From contig NZ_BBMP01000026.1 of assembly GCF_000755245.1 (NCBI RefSeq), positions 62,001 through 126,000 of the forward strand: a DNA stretch of 64,000 nucleotides, given 5' to 3'. The position numbers and the translations under genes are program-made. Shown one piece after another: positions 45,720 to 53,258 of this stretch. The notes beneath the pieces are model-generated. The model did not search any database. It saw only the letters and a list, made by a program, of their open reading frames with translations, and was not told the DNA's origin. Every line of letters starts with the position of its first letter. Position 1 is the stretch's first letter. This stretch comes from Halococcus sediminicola. GTDB lineage: Archaea; Halobacteriota; Halobacteria; Halobacteriales; Halococcaceae.

Positions 45720-45938
45720 ATGAGCGCAGAAGGAACTGACTCCACGCCCGCCGAGGTCATCGAGGTCGTCGGCAAGACCGGGATGCACGGCGAGGCGATG
45801 CAGGTCAACTGTCGGATTCAGGAGGGCGAGAACAGAGGACGGATCATCACGCGCAACTGCCTCGGGCCGGTCCGCGAGGGCGACATCATCCAACTCAGGG
45901 AGACCGCCCGCGAGGCCGACTCGATAGGGGGTCGTTGA
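45720..45938 (+). CDS. rps28e: 30S ribosomal protein S28e
   Basis: 72 residues. The S28e core is complete: [50 protein letters not shown], ending in RETAREAD. It is an OB-fold protein of the small subunit found in archaea and eukaryotes. It begins 4 nt after L7Ae and its TGA shares one base with the ATG of L24e (TGATG), so translation is coupled. Confidence 0.97.
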   Translation: MSAEGTDSTPAEVIEVVGKTGMHGEAMQVNCRIQEGENRGRIITRNCLGPVREGDIIQLRETAREADSIGGR

Positions 45939-46486
45939 TGGTCGACTCGCGGTCGTGTGACTACTGCGGATCGGACATCGAACCCGGCACGGGGACGATG
46001 TTCGTCCGCGTCGACGGGCAGGTCATCCACTACTGCTCGTCGAAATGCGAGAACAATGCCGATCTCGGCCGGGCCTCGCGCGACCTCGAATGGACCGCCG
46101 AGGGCCAGCGCATCGGGGCCAGCCGTGCGGGCACCCCCGACGAAGCCGAACAGGTCGCTGCCGAACCGCCGAGCGAGGACGAGACCGTCGCCGACGAGAT
46201 GGACACCGTCGAGGGTGAAAGCGAGGCCGAGGCGGTCGCTGCAGCAGCCGGCGACGCCGGCTCACGCTCCGGCGAACCCGCCGGTGCGACTGACGAGCGG
46301 GTCGACGGCGACGCCACGGCCGACACCGACGAACTCGACGAGGTCGAGGGTCGGAGCGCCGGTGGCTCGGACCCCGACATCGAGGAGGACCAGGACACGG
46401 CGAACGTCGACGAGAGCGAGGCCGAGGCGAACGTCGGCGAGGAGACAGTCCGCGAGACCGACGACGAAGGCGAGGACGACCAGTGA
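45938..46486 (+). CDS. rpl24e: 50S ribosomal protein L24e with long acidic C-terminal extension
   Basis: 182 residues. The first ~65 are L24e: zinc ligands in CDYCGSDIEPGTGTMFV and HYCSSKCENNADLG, then LEWTAEGQR. After that ~115 residues are almost only Asp, Glu, Ala, Gly, Thr and Ser, with no predicted fold. Haloarcula L24e is only about 66 residues as far as I recall, so the tail is an unusual addition. Sequence up to the stop is continuous and overlaps ndk by 4 nt, so it is not an obvious frameshift artefact. Confidence 0.93.
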   Translation: MVDSRSCDYCGSDIEPGTGTMFVRVDGQVIHYCSSKCENNADLGRASRDLEWTAEGQRIGASRAGTPDEAEQVAAEPPSEDETVADEMDTVEGESEAEAVAAAAGDAGSRSGEPAGATDERVDGDATADTDELDEVEGRSAGGSDPDIEEDQDTANVDESEAEANVGEETVRETDDEGEDDQ

Positions 46487-46947
46487 GTAACGACGAGCGA
46501 ACCTTCGTGATGGCCAAACCCGATGCCGTCCAGCGGGGGCTGATCGGCGAGATCGTCTCCCGACTCGAAAGCAAGGGGCTGAAGATGATCGCCGGGAAGT
46601 TCATGCACATCGACGAGGAACTCGCCCACGACCACTACGGCGAACACGAGGGCAAACCGTTCTTCGACGGACTCGTGGAGTTCATTACGTCCGGACCCGT
46701 CTTCGCGATGGTCTGGGAGGGCGACGACGCCACCCGGCAGGTCCGCCGACTGATGGGCGCGACCGACGCGCGCGACGCCCAACCGGGCACGATCCGGGGC
46801 GACCTCGGCAACGACCTCGGACACAACCTGATCCACGGCTCCGACCACGAGGACGAGGGCGCGAACGAGCGCGAGATCGATCTCTTCTTCGACGACGAGG
46901 AACTCCTCGACTGGGATCGCGACGCCTCGTCCTGGGTCTACGAATAA
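46483..46947 (+). CDS. ndk: Nucleoside diphosphate kinase
   Basis: 154 residues, GTG start overlapping L24e. NDK marks: TFVMAKPDAVQRGLIGEIVSRLESKGLKMIAGKFM and the active site NLIHGSD with the phosphorylated His, near residue 118. It moves gamma-phosphates between NTPs and NDPs and forms a hexamer. Last gene of the L7Ae operon. The acidic C-terminus (FFDDEELLDWDRDASSWVYE) is normal for haloarchaeal Ndk. Confidence 0.97.
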   Translation: MSNDERTFVMAKPDAVQRGLIGEIVSRLESKGLKMIAGKFMHIDEELAHDHYGEHEGKPFFDGLVEFITSGPVFAMVWEGDDATRQVRRLMGATDARDAQPGTIRGDLGNDLGHNLIHGSDHEDEGANEREIDLFFDDEELLDWDRDASSWVYE

Positions 46948-47005
46948 CCCGCTTCGCCCGGTTTCTCGCATCGGACACGTAGCGAGCAATCGTTTTTCGG
47001 CTGCT

Positions 47006-48211
47006 TCAGACGTTCGTGGCCCGCTCGCCGCCGAACAGTGTGAGGAAGCCGATGCTGGCGACGCCGATGGCGAAGGCGGCCACGCCCGCAATCAGGAGTG
47101 TCTCGCTGTAACCGACCAGCGAGGCGACGGCGACGAACAGCGGCGGACCGACGGTCGTGCCGAGTTGGAGGATGCTCGTCCGGATGCTCATGATACCCCC
47201 GCGAAAGGCGTCCGGCGTGAGCGCGTTCAGCGCCGTGTCGGTGATGGGTTCGGCGAAGCCCTGGCCGAAGCCGAACAGGAAGAGCGCGCCGGCGAGCACG
47301 AGCACCGAGTCGGTGAGTGCGGCGACGCTGAGGCCCACCCCATACGTGAGGAAGCCGAGCGCGATGAGCCGTAACGGCGAGAGATAGCCGAGCAGGCGCG
47401 AGGACTGCGAGGAGGTCATCCCCATCGCCACCGCCGGCAGTCCGAGGAGAAGTCCGATAGCGCCCGAGGAGAGCCCATATGATTCGTTGAGGACGAACGG
47501 GACGACCGTGAGCTGTGCGCCGTAGAGGATGATGAAGATGCCGAAGATCGCCGTATAGAGCGCGAGCGCCGTTCGTGTTGGCACCGCCCGCGCCGCCTCG
47601 ACGAAGTAGGAGAGACCGGACGACCCCGATTCGCCCTCGGGGTCGGGTAGGATCGCCGAACCGGCGACCGCGACGACGACCGCGAGCGCGAAGCAGACGA
47701 ACGGGACGGTCCACGAGATGAGTGCGAGTCCCCCACCGATCAGAGGGTAGCCGGCCGCACCGATGGCGAGGATGGCGGCGTTCAGCCCGATGAACCGACT
47801 GCGTTGCTCGCCGGCGAAGATGTCGCCCAGCAGGGTGACGGTGAGGCTCATGATGGCGCTACCGGCGGTGCCCTGTACGACTCGGAGGGCGAGAACGGTC
47901 GTGAAGTCGCCGACGAAGACGACCGCAAAGCCGCTGACGCCGAACAGGAACAGCGAGGGGACGAGCACGCGCTTGCGTCCGATGCGGTCGGAGACGAGTC
48001 CCACGAAGGGTGTGAGGACGATGCCGGGGAAGGTGAACGCCGAGATGAGCAGGCTCGCCTGACCGGCCGAGACGTCCCACGCCGCCTGAATCGTCGGTAG
48101 CGCCGGGCTGATGAGCGAGACGCCCATCACGCTCACGAGCGTGCTCGCGAAGATGACGAGCACCGTCGGCGACCGTTCGGTTCCGAGCCGCGTCGATAGC
48201 AGTCCTTTCAT
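47006..48211 (-). CDS. MFS transporter
   Basis: 401 residues with about 12 hydrophobic helices. The MFS motif A appears between helices 2 and 3: GLVSDRIGRKRVLVPSL. Helix 1 region VMGVSLISPALPTIQAAW and helix 5 with GDIFAGEQRSRFIGLNAAI fit the DHA1 drug-efflux type. The substrate is not known; the neighbourhood (aromatic acid catabolism) may hint at uptake or efflux of aromatics, but the MFS gene points the other way from paaK. Standalone. Confidence 0.9.
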   Translation of the reverse strand: MKGLLSTRLGTERSPTVLVIFASTLVSVMGVSLISPALPTIQAAWDVSAGQASLLISAFTFPGIVLTPFVGLVSDRIGRKRVLVPSLFLFGVSGFAVVFVGDFTTVLALRVVQGTAGSAIMSLTVTLLGDIFAGEQRSRFIGLNAAILAIGAAGYPLIGGGLALISWTVPFVCFALAVVVAVAGSAILPDPEGESGSSGLSYFVEAARAVPTRTALALYTAIFGIFIILYGAQLTVVPFVLNESYGLSSGAIGLLLGLPAVAMGMTSSQSSRLLGYLSPLRLIALGFLTYGVGLSVAALTDSVLVLAGALFLFGFGQGFAEPITDTALNALTPDAFRGGIMSIRTSILQLGTTVGPPLFVAVASLVGYSETLLIAGVAAFAIGVASIGFLTLFGGERATNV

Positions 48212-48506
48212 GGAGACACCCGCGCGGCGCTCGGTCGATAGTAAACGGATCCATCACGACATCGCGGAAATCGAACGAACCGCCGTGCACGTCGCGCGTT
48301 GGCCACGATTCGGCCATCCGGCGTTTGAAGTTTACGTACCGTGATGGCAGCCACAGTACTGGTCGCGATGGCACGGCGGATTACTGATAAACCCGCCCCA
48401 TGTGCGGGGAAATCTATATGCGCTCACGCTGCCCACCGACGAGCGTGCTACTGATCGACACGACACACATGATGGACGACCGGCCTTCCGGGCGGGTCGG
48501 CGGGCG
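48212..48506. promoter_or_regulatory. Divergent promoter region of the MFS and paaK genes
   Basis: TATA-like CTATATG (48414-48420) points to paaK, with a leader of about 60 nt. Just upstream, CCCGC (48392-48396) and GCGGG (48404-48408) form an inverted repeat over the BRE side, a possible operator. A 13-codon ORF (48469-48510) in the leader ends with its TGA overlapping the paaK ATG (ATGA). Nothing else recognisable. Confidence 0.45.
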
Positions 48507-49793
48507 ATGACGGTCCAGATCACCCCGGAGTTGAGTCGCGAGGAACTCGCCGAGCGACAGGACGAACGGCTCGTCGAGACGGTCGAACGCGCCTACGAGA
48601 ACGTTCCCTTCTATCGGGAGCGGCTCGACGACCGCGGCGTCTCGCCCGCCGACATCGGCGGTATCGACGACATCGACCAGCTGCCGACGACGACCAAAGA
48701 CGCCTTCCGCGAGGAGTATCCTGACGGGTTGTTCGCGGTCGACGACGAGGAGGTCACCCGAATTCACGCCTCCTCGGGAACGACGGGAAAGCCGAAGGTT
48801 GTCGGCTACACCGCCGACGACATCGAGCGCTGGGCGGCGGTCGTGGCGCGCTCGCTTGCGGCCGCCGGGGTCGAACCGGGCGACACGGTGCAAAACGCCT
48901 ACGGCTACGGACTCTTTACTGGTGGTCTCGGATTCCACTACGGCATCGAACGGCTCGGCGCGACGGTCGTGCCGATGGGCGGCGGGAACACGGCCCGTCA
49001 GCTCACCATGTTACAGGACATGGGGAGCGACGCACTCTCGTGTACGCCCTCGTACTGCCTCTATCTCGCCGAATGTGCCGAACAGCAGGGTCTCGATCCG
49101 CGCGACCTTCCGCTCTCGACCGTGATCATCGGCGCGGAGCCGTTCACTGACCCGATGCGCGAGGAGATCGAGGCGGCACTCGACGTGACCGCCATCGACA
49201 TCTACGGGCTCTCCGAGATCATTGGGCCGGGCGTGGCGATGGAGTGCGCCGAGGCACAGGACGGCCTGCACGTCTGGGAGGACCACTTCTATCCGGAGAT
49301 CATCGATCCCGACACCGGCGAGACTCTCCCACCCGGCGAGACGGGCGAACTGGTGTTGACGACGCTCACCAAAGAAGCGCAGCCGATACTCCGCTACCGA
49401 ACGGGCGACATCACCCATCTCTACGAAGAAGAGTGTGACTGTGGACGGACCGAGCGACGGATGGGCAATATTACCGGACGGACCGACGATCTGCTCATCG
49501 TTCGCGGCGTCAACGTCTATGCGAGCCAGATCGAGGAGACCATGCTCGACATCGACGAGGTGGCTCCCCACTACCGCCTCGACCTGCGCCGCGAGGACAC
49601 TCTCGACACGATGGAAATCACCGTCGAACCGCACGAACAGTCCGGGACCGCTCCCGAAGAGCTTCGTGCGGCGATCGACGAGCGACTCAACGACGAATTG
49701 GACGTCTCGCCCGACAGCATCGAGGTGGTCGACCCCGGTACCATCGACCGCACCGAGGTCGGGAAGGTCAAGCGCGTGTTCGACCACCGATAG
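48507..49793 (+). CDS. paaK: Phenylacetate-CoA ligase PaaK
   Basis: 428 residues from ATG 48507. ANL superfamily with PaaK traits: early RAYENVPFYRERLDDRG-like segment, HASSGTTGKPKVVGYT for ATP binding, GGGNTARQLTMLQDMGSDALSCTPSYCLYLAE for the aryl pocket, IYGLSEIIGPGVAMEC, and RYRTGDITHLYEEECDCGRT. It makes phenylacetyl-CoA, the substrate of the PaaABC epoxidase encoded 0.7 kb away. The stop touches that of the convergent regulator gene. Confidence 0.93.
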   Translation: MTVQITPELSREELAERQDERLVETVERAYENVPFYRERLDDRGVSPADIGGIDDIDQLPTTTKDAFREEYPDGLFAVDDEEVTRIHASSGTTGKPKVVGYTADDIERWAAVVARSLAAAGVEPGDTVQNAYGYGLFTGGLGFHYGIERLGATVVPMGGGNTARQLTMLQDMGSDALSCTPSYCLYLAECAEQQGLDPRDLPLSTVIIGAEPFTDPMREEIEAALDVTAIDIYGLSEIIGPGVAMECAEAQDGLHVWEDHFYPEIIDPDTGETLPPGETGELVLTTLTKEAQPILRYRTGDITHLYEEECDCGRTERRMGNITGRTDDLLIVRGVNVYASQIEETMLDIDEVAPHYRLDLRREDTLDTMEITVEPHEQSGTAPEELRAAIDERLNDELDVSPDSIEVVDPGTIDRTEVGKVKRVFDHR

Positions 49794-50432
49794 TCAGGCG
49801 AACAGTTGCGAGAAGAGCGCGTGCTGACCCCGATGAAGGCGCTCGATGAACGCCGATTTGCTGATTTCGAGGTCGGCGGCGACCTCGGCGGCGGTCGCTT
49901 CCCGCGGGACGGTGAAGTAGCCACGGGCGACGGCCGCCCTGAGCGCCTCCTCCTGTCGGGGCGTCACGTTCCAGCGCTGGGCGATGGCTTCTTCATCCTC
50001 TGTCTGAAGCGGATAGGCGCGTTCGAGCGTGACGCCGACGGTCTCACCGGCGGTGTTCAACACACCTCTAAGGACCTCGTGGCCGACGACCGCGCCGGTG
50101 ACGGTCGCGCTGCCATCGCGATAGCGCAGCGACTCGACGATGAGACCCGCGCTCACGAGGTCGTGGACCACACAGGGCTGTTTCGAGAGACAGCGCCCGT
50201 TCTGTCGGCCGTCGACGCGCGTGAGGTGGAGATAGCGGATGCGCTCGTCGCCGTCGAGCGCCGCGGCGAAGCGCTCGGATTCGGGTGCGGTGAAGCTCAA
50301 TAGGGTATATCCGTCGGCGCGTAGCTGTGGCGGCTGGGCGTCGATTTCGACGCCTGCCGTCCGCGTGGAGTCGGCCAGCGGACAGTCGTCGTCGCGCACG
50401 CGGAACTCGACGACGAGACACTCGTCTATCAC
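49794..50432 (-). CDS. HTH_10 (bacterio-opsin activator-type) transcription regulator
   Basis: 212 residues from GTG 50432. The C-terminal HTH_10 domain is clear: WNVTPRQEEALRAAVARGYFTVPREATAAEVAADLEISKSAFIERLHRG. The front part begins ECLVVEFRVRDDDCPLAD, the usual opening of this haloarchaeal family. An ATG at 50471 is in frame, but it lies upstream of the TATA (50453-50460); GTG 50432 sits ~25 bp from that box and fits a leaderless start. Placed divergently from paaABCD, it probably controls phenylacetate genes. Confidence 0.8.
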   Translation of the reverse strand: MIDECLVVEFRVRDDDCPLADSTRTAGVEIDAQPPQLRADGYTLLSFTAPESERFAAALDGDERIRYLHLTRVDGRQNGRCLSKQPCVVHDLVSAGLIVESLRYRDGSATVTGAVVGHEVLRGVLNTAGETVGVTLERAYPLQTEDEEAIAQRWNVTPRQEEALRAAVARGYFTVPREATAAEVAADLEISKSAFIERLHRGQHALFSQLFA

Positions 50433-50452
50433 GAGCGACGTTGCCGCCGCCA

Positions 50453-50460
50453 GTATATAA
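50453..50460. promoter_or_regulatory. Shared bidirectional TATA box
   Basis: GTATATAA has a self-complementary TATATA core. On the minus strand it is 21-28 bp upstream of GTG 50432 (regulator); on the plus strand it is 60 bp upstream of paaA ATG 50520, giving a ~40-nt leader. No second TATA box is evident between the genes. Confidence 0.5.
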
Positions 50461-50519
50461 ACCCCGTTCATGGACGTGTGAAGGACTATGACGTTGGGAA
50501 GCCAACGTGACGGTGTATC

Positions 50520-51461
50520 ATGGACCTCGAAACAGTCAAAGAGCGCGCCGGGCCGCGCCAGTTCAGCCCGGACGACGACATGCCCAGAGAGTACCGCGAG
50601 GCGGCGACGCGGATGATCCAGTTCCACGCGAACTCGGAGATCATGGGTGCGTACCTCGAACGCCCGTTCATCCGCGAGGCCCCGAGTCTAGATAGGAAAT
50701 TAGCCTACTCGGCGAAGACGCAGGACGAACTCGGCCACGGCCAGTTGCTCTACCGGGCGGCCGAATCGCTCGGCATCAAGACACGCGACCAGATGCTCGA
50801 CGAACTCGCCAATGGCGAGGGCAAGTTCCTGAATTGTTTCCACTACCCGATGGAGTCGTGGGTCGAGACGCCGATGGTCGCCTTCTTCGTCGACGGCGCG
50901 GCGATGCGCCGGCAGGCAACCCTCAAACGGACGAGCTGGGAGCCGTACGCCCACGCGATGGACAAAGTCGTCTTCGAAGAGGGGTTCCACATCAAACACG
51001 GCGAGTCCATCCTGAAGGAGCTCGCCACCGGGTCGAAGAAAGAACAGGAACTGGTGCAGGACGCCTTCGAGACGTGGTGGCCGCGCATCATCCAGTTCTT
51101 CGGGCCGACCGACGACAAATCTACCCACCACGGCTTCGCCGCCGAGGTCGGACTGAAACAGATGACCAACGACGAACTCCGGGAGTCGTTCCTCAACCAG
51201 TACATCCCGAAAGCCGAGAAATACGGGCTGGAGATTCCCGACACCCCGACCATCGAGCAGGACGCGGACGGGAACTATCAGGTCGACGAGGACGAACTCG
51301 ACTGGGGGGAGTTCTTCCAGATCGCCAAAAACGACTACGAACCCGGTGTCGGCCAGATCGACTCGCGCAAGCGCGCCCACGACGCGGTCGAGTGGGTCCG
51401 CGAGACGCTCGACGAATACGAAGCCACGACGAGCGGCCGCGCGCCGCAGGCGGCCGACTGA
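50520..51461 (+). CDS. paaA: 1,2-phenylacetyl-CoA epoxidase catalytic subunit PaaA
   Basis: 313 residues. The di-iron ligands of the ferritin-like fold are visible: TQDELGHGQLL (ExxH) and FEEGFHIKHGES (ExxH), plus the earlier Glu in FIREAPSLDRK. WVETPMVAFFVDGAAMRRQ and EPYAHAMDKVVFEEG match PaaA. With PaaC and PaaB it epoxidises the ring of phenylacetyl-CoA using O2. First gene of paaABC-paaD-zinc ribbon-aldehyde dehydrogenase, read from the shared TATA element. Confidence 0.95.
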   Translation: MDLETVKERAGPRQFSPDDDMPREYREAATRMIQFHANSEIMGAYLERPFIREAPSLDRKLAYSAKTQDELGHGQLLYRAAESLGIKTRDQMLDELANGEGKFLNCFHYPMESWVETPMVAFFVDGAAMRRQATLKRTSWEPYAHAMDKVVFEEGFHIKHGESILKELATGSKKEQELVQDAFETWWPRIIQFFGPTDDKSTHHGFAAEVGLKQMTNDELRESFLNQYIPKAEKYGLEIPDTPTIEQDADGNYQVDEDELDWGEFFQIAKNDYEPGVGQIDSRKRAHDAVEWVRETLDEYEATTSGRAPQAAD

Positions 51462-51474
51462 TGGGGGTGCAAGC

Positions 51475-51789
51475 ATGATCTGGGAAGTCTTCCGCCAGGA
51501 GGGAGCCGGCAAGTATCACACCCACTGCGGAAACGTCCACGCGCCCGACCGCGAGATGGCGCTCATGTTCGCCCAGATTCAACACGGCCGGCGCAAGCCA
51601 ACCCACAGCATCTGGGTCGTCCCGAAAGACGAGATCGGCGAAGTGAACGAAGACGGCGCGAAATTCGGCGGCACCACGAACAAGGGCTACCGCTGGGCGA
51701 CCCAGTACAACATCACGGCCGCTGCCGAGGAGGTCGCCGACTCCGAGAGCGAACAGGCCGAAGCCGAGAAGGAACGGGGGCGGCGCTGA
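51475..51789 (+). CDS. paaB: 1,2-phenylacetyl-CoA epoxidase subunit PaaB
   Basis: 104 residues from ATG 51475; the open frame before it is inside paaA. The PaaB pattern is MIWEVFRQEGAGKYHTHCGNVHAPDREMALMFAQIQHGRRKPTHSIWVV, a small alpha/beta protein that bridges PaaAC units. The acidic tail (EEVADSESEQAEAEKERGRR) is a haloarchaeal addition. Starts 13 nt after paaA and overlaps paaC by one base (TGATG). Confidence 0.93.
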   Translation: MIWEVFRQEGAGKYHTHCGNVHAPDREMALMFAQIQHGRRKPTHSIWVVPKDEIGEVNEDGAKFGGTTNKGYRWATQYNITAAAEEVADSESEQAEAEKERGRR

Positions 51790-52649
51790 TGGCCGCCAGC
51801 GAGAGCCTCTCGGGCCCGAACGAACTCGGAGAGCGCGAGCGAGAAGCCGTCGAGGCGCTGCTCTACCGGCTGGCCGACGACGAGTTCGTGCTCGCCGACC
51901 GCTACACCGACTGGCAGGTGCGCGCGCCGACCGTCGAATCGGACATCGCGATCGCCAACATCGCACAGGACGAACTCGGTCACGCGCGGCTCTGGTACGA
52001 CCTGCTGGAGGACTTCGGGTATTCCGAACCCGACCTGATCTGGGAACGGGACCCCGAAACCTTCCGGCACAGCACGCTCTGTGAACTGCCCTTTGCGGAA
52101 GGCGATTGGGCCGACGCGATCGTACGGAGTTACTTCTACGACGAGGCCGAACATCTCCGATTGCGGGCGCTCGAAGACTCCTCGTACCCGCGCATCCGCG
52201 ACCGCGTCGGCAAGGTCCTGGGCGAGGAGGATTATCACCGCGAGCACGCCGAGAACTGGCTGCGCCGACTCGTGGGCGGCGACGAAGGGAGAGAGCGCGT
52301 GCAGGAGGCCGTCGACGAACTCTTCCCCTACGCGCTGACGCTGTTCGAGGAAACGGAAGAGGACGCGGCCATCGACGACCTCGGAATCCGCACCCGCTCG
52401 CTTGCCGACATGCGCGCCGAGTGGGTCGAAACCGTCACCGGGACGCTGACCGACGTCGGCATCGATGCCCGCGCGCCCGAGACCGACGAAGACGGGCAGG
52501 TAGTAGCCGACGAACTGCCAGACCACGTCGGGCGAGACGGCGACCACACCGACCACTGGGCGAGCCTCTACGACGACATCACGAACACCTACGACGAACT
52601 CGGCCGGGATCACGCCGCCCGGCTGATGGAGGATCCCGACGATGAGTAG
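51789..52649 (+). CDS. paaC: 1,2-phenylacetyl-CoA epoxidase structural subunit PaaC
   Basis: 286 residues, ferritin-like. It has ANIAQDELGHARLWYDLLEDFG, YFYDEAEHLRLRALEDSSYPRI and EEDYHREHAENWLRRL, as in PaaC, which pairs with PaaA and whose own metal site is not catalytic. The C-terminal ~60 residues (ADELPDHVGRDGDHTDHWASLYDDITNTY) contain HTDHW typical of the family. Its end overlaps the PaaD start by 8 nt. Confidence 0.93.
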   Translation: MAASESLSGPNELGEREREAVEALLYRLADDEFVLADRYTDWQVRAPTVESDIAIANIAQDELGHARLWYDLLEDFGYSEPDLIWERDPETFRHSTLCELPFAEGDWADAIVRSYFYDEAEHLRLRALEDSSYPRIRDRVGKVLGEEDYHREHAENWLRRLVGGDEGRERVQEAVDELFPYALTLFEETEEDAAIDDLGIRTRSLADMRAEWVETVTGTLTDVGIDARAPETDEDGQVVADELPDHVGRDGDHTDHWASLYDDITNTYDELGRDHAARLMEDPDDE

Positions 52650-53070
52650 CGAACTCGGTACCGGCCCCGACATCGACCCGGAGGCGAAATACTGCGCGTA
52701 CCCCAACTACGAGTCGGGCGAGAACGTCGAAGAACTGCCCGCGACCGGCGCGGAAAGTACGGGAATCGAGCGCGCGGTCTGGGACGCCCTCTACGACATC
52801 GACGACCCCGAGATGCCCATCTCCATTGTGGATCTGGGTCTCATCTACGGCGTCGCCATCGAGAACGGCCACGCACGGGTCGACATGACGCTCACGTATA
52901 CTGGGTGTCCGGCCCGCGACATGCTCCAGGAGACCGTTCGCAGTCGGGTCGCCGCGGTCGAGGGTATCGACGACGCCGATCTCAGACTCGTGTGGTCGCC
53001 CGAGTGGACCGTCGAGATGGTGACCGAACAGGGCAGAGAGGACCTCCGGGAATTCGGGCTGAGCATCTGA
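52642..53070 (+). CDS. paaD: PaaD, DUF59/MIP18 domain part
   Basis: 142 residues. MIP18/DUF59 domain about 45-140: VWDALYDIDDPEMPISIVDLGLIYGV and LTYTGCPARDMLQETVRS with the conserved Cys. PaaD is needed for Fe-S or di-iron assembly of the epoxidase system. Bacterial PaaD carries a C-terminal zinc ribbon; here that piece is a separate 56-residue gene starting in the stop codon (TGATG). The N-terminal ~45 residues (KYCAYPNYESGENVEEL) are extra. Confidence 0.9.
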   Translation: MSSELGTGPDIDPEAKYCAYPNYESGENVEELPATGAESTGIERAVWDALYDIDDPEMPISIVDLGLIYGVAIENGHARVDMTLTYTGCPARDMLQETVRSRVAAVEGIDDADLRLVWSPEWTVEMVTEQGREDLREFGLSI

Positions 53071-53240
53071 TGAATAGGATTACGGACCCGAGCGTCGAGA
53101 CCACCGGACAGGACGACCGGGCCGCGTGCCCGTACTGCGAGTCGACGAACACGGAGCGCGAGCATCCGAAAGGACCATCGCTCTGTCGGTCGATGCACTA
53201 CTGTCACGACTGCAACCAACCGTTCGAGAAGTTCGAATAA
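53070..53240 (+). CDS. PaaD-type zinc-ribbon protein (separate cistron)
   Basis: 56 residues from ATG 53070, sharing one base with the paaD stop. CPYCESTNTEREHPKGPSLCRSMHYCHDCNQPFEKF corresponds to the zinc ribbon at the end of bacterial PaaD (CPxCxS...CKALYxCxxCxEPFxxF). Four Cys: two in CPYC, two in CHDC (plus C in SLCR). It presumably acts in trans with PaaD. The frame is open upstream within paaD but that part is shadow. Confidence 0.85.
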   Translation: MNRITDPSVETTGQDDRAACPYCESTNTEREHPKGPSLCRSMHYCHDCNQPFEKFE

Positions 53241-53258
53241 CCCATTCCTACCCAACAA

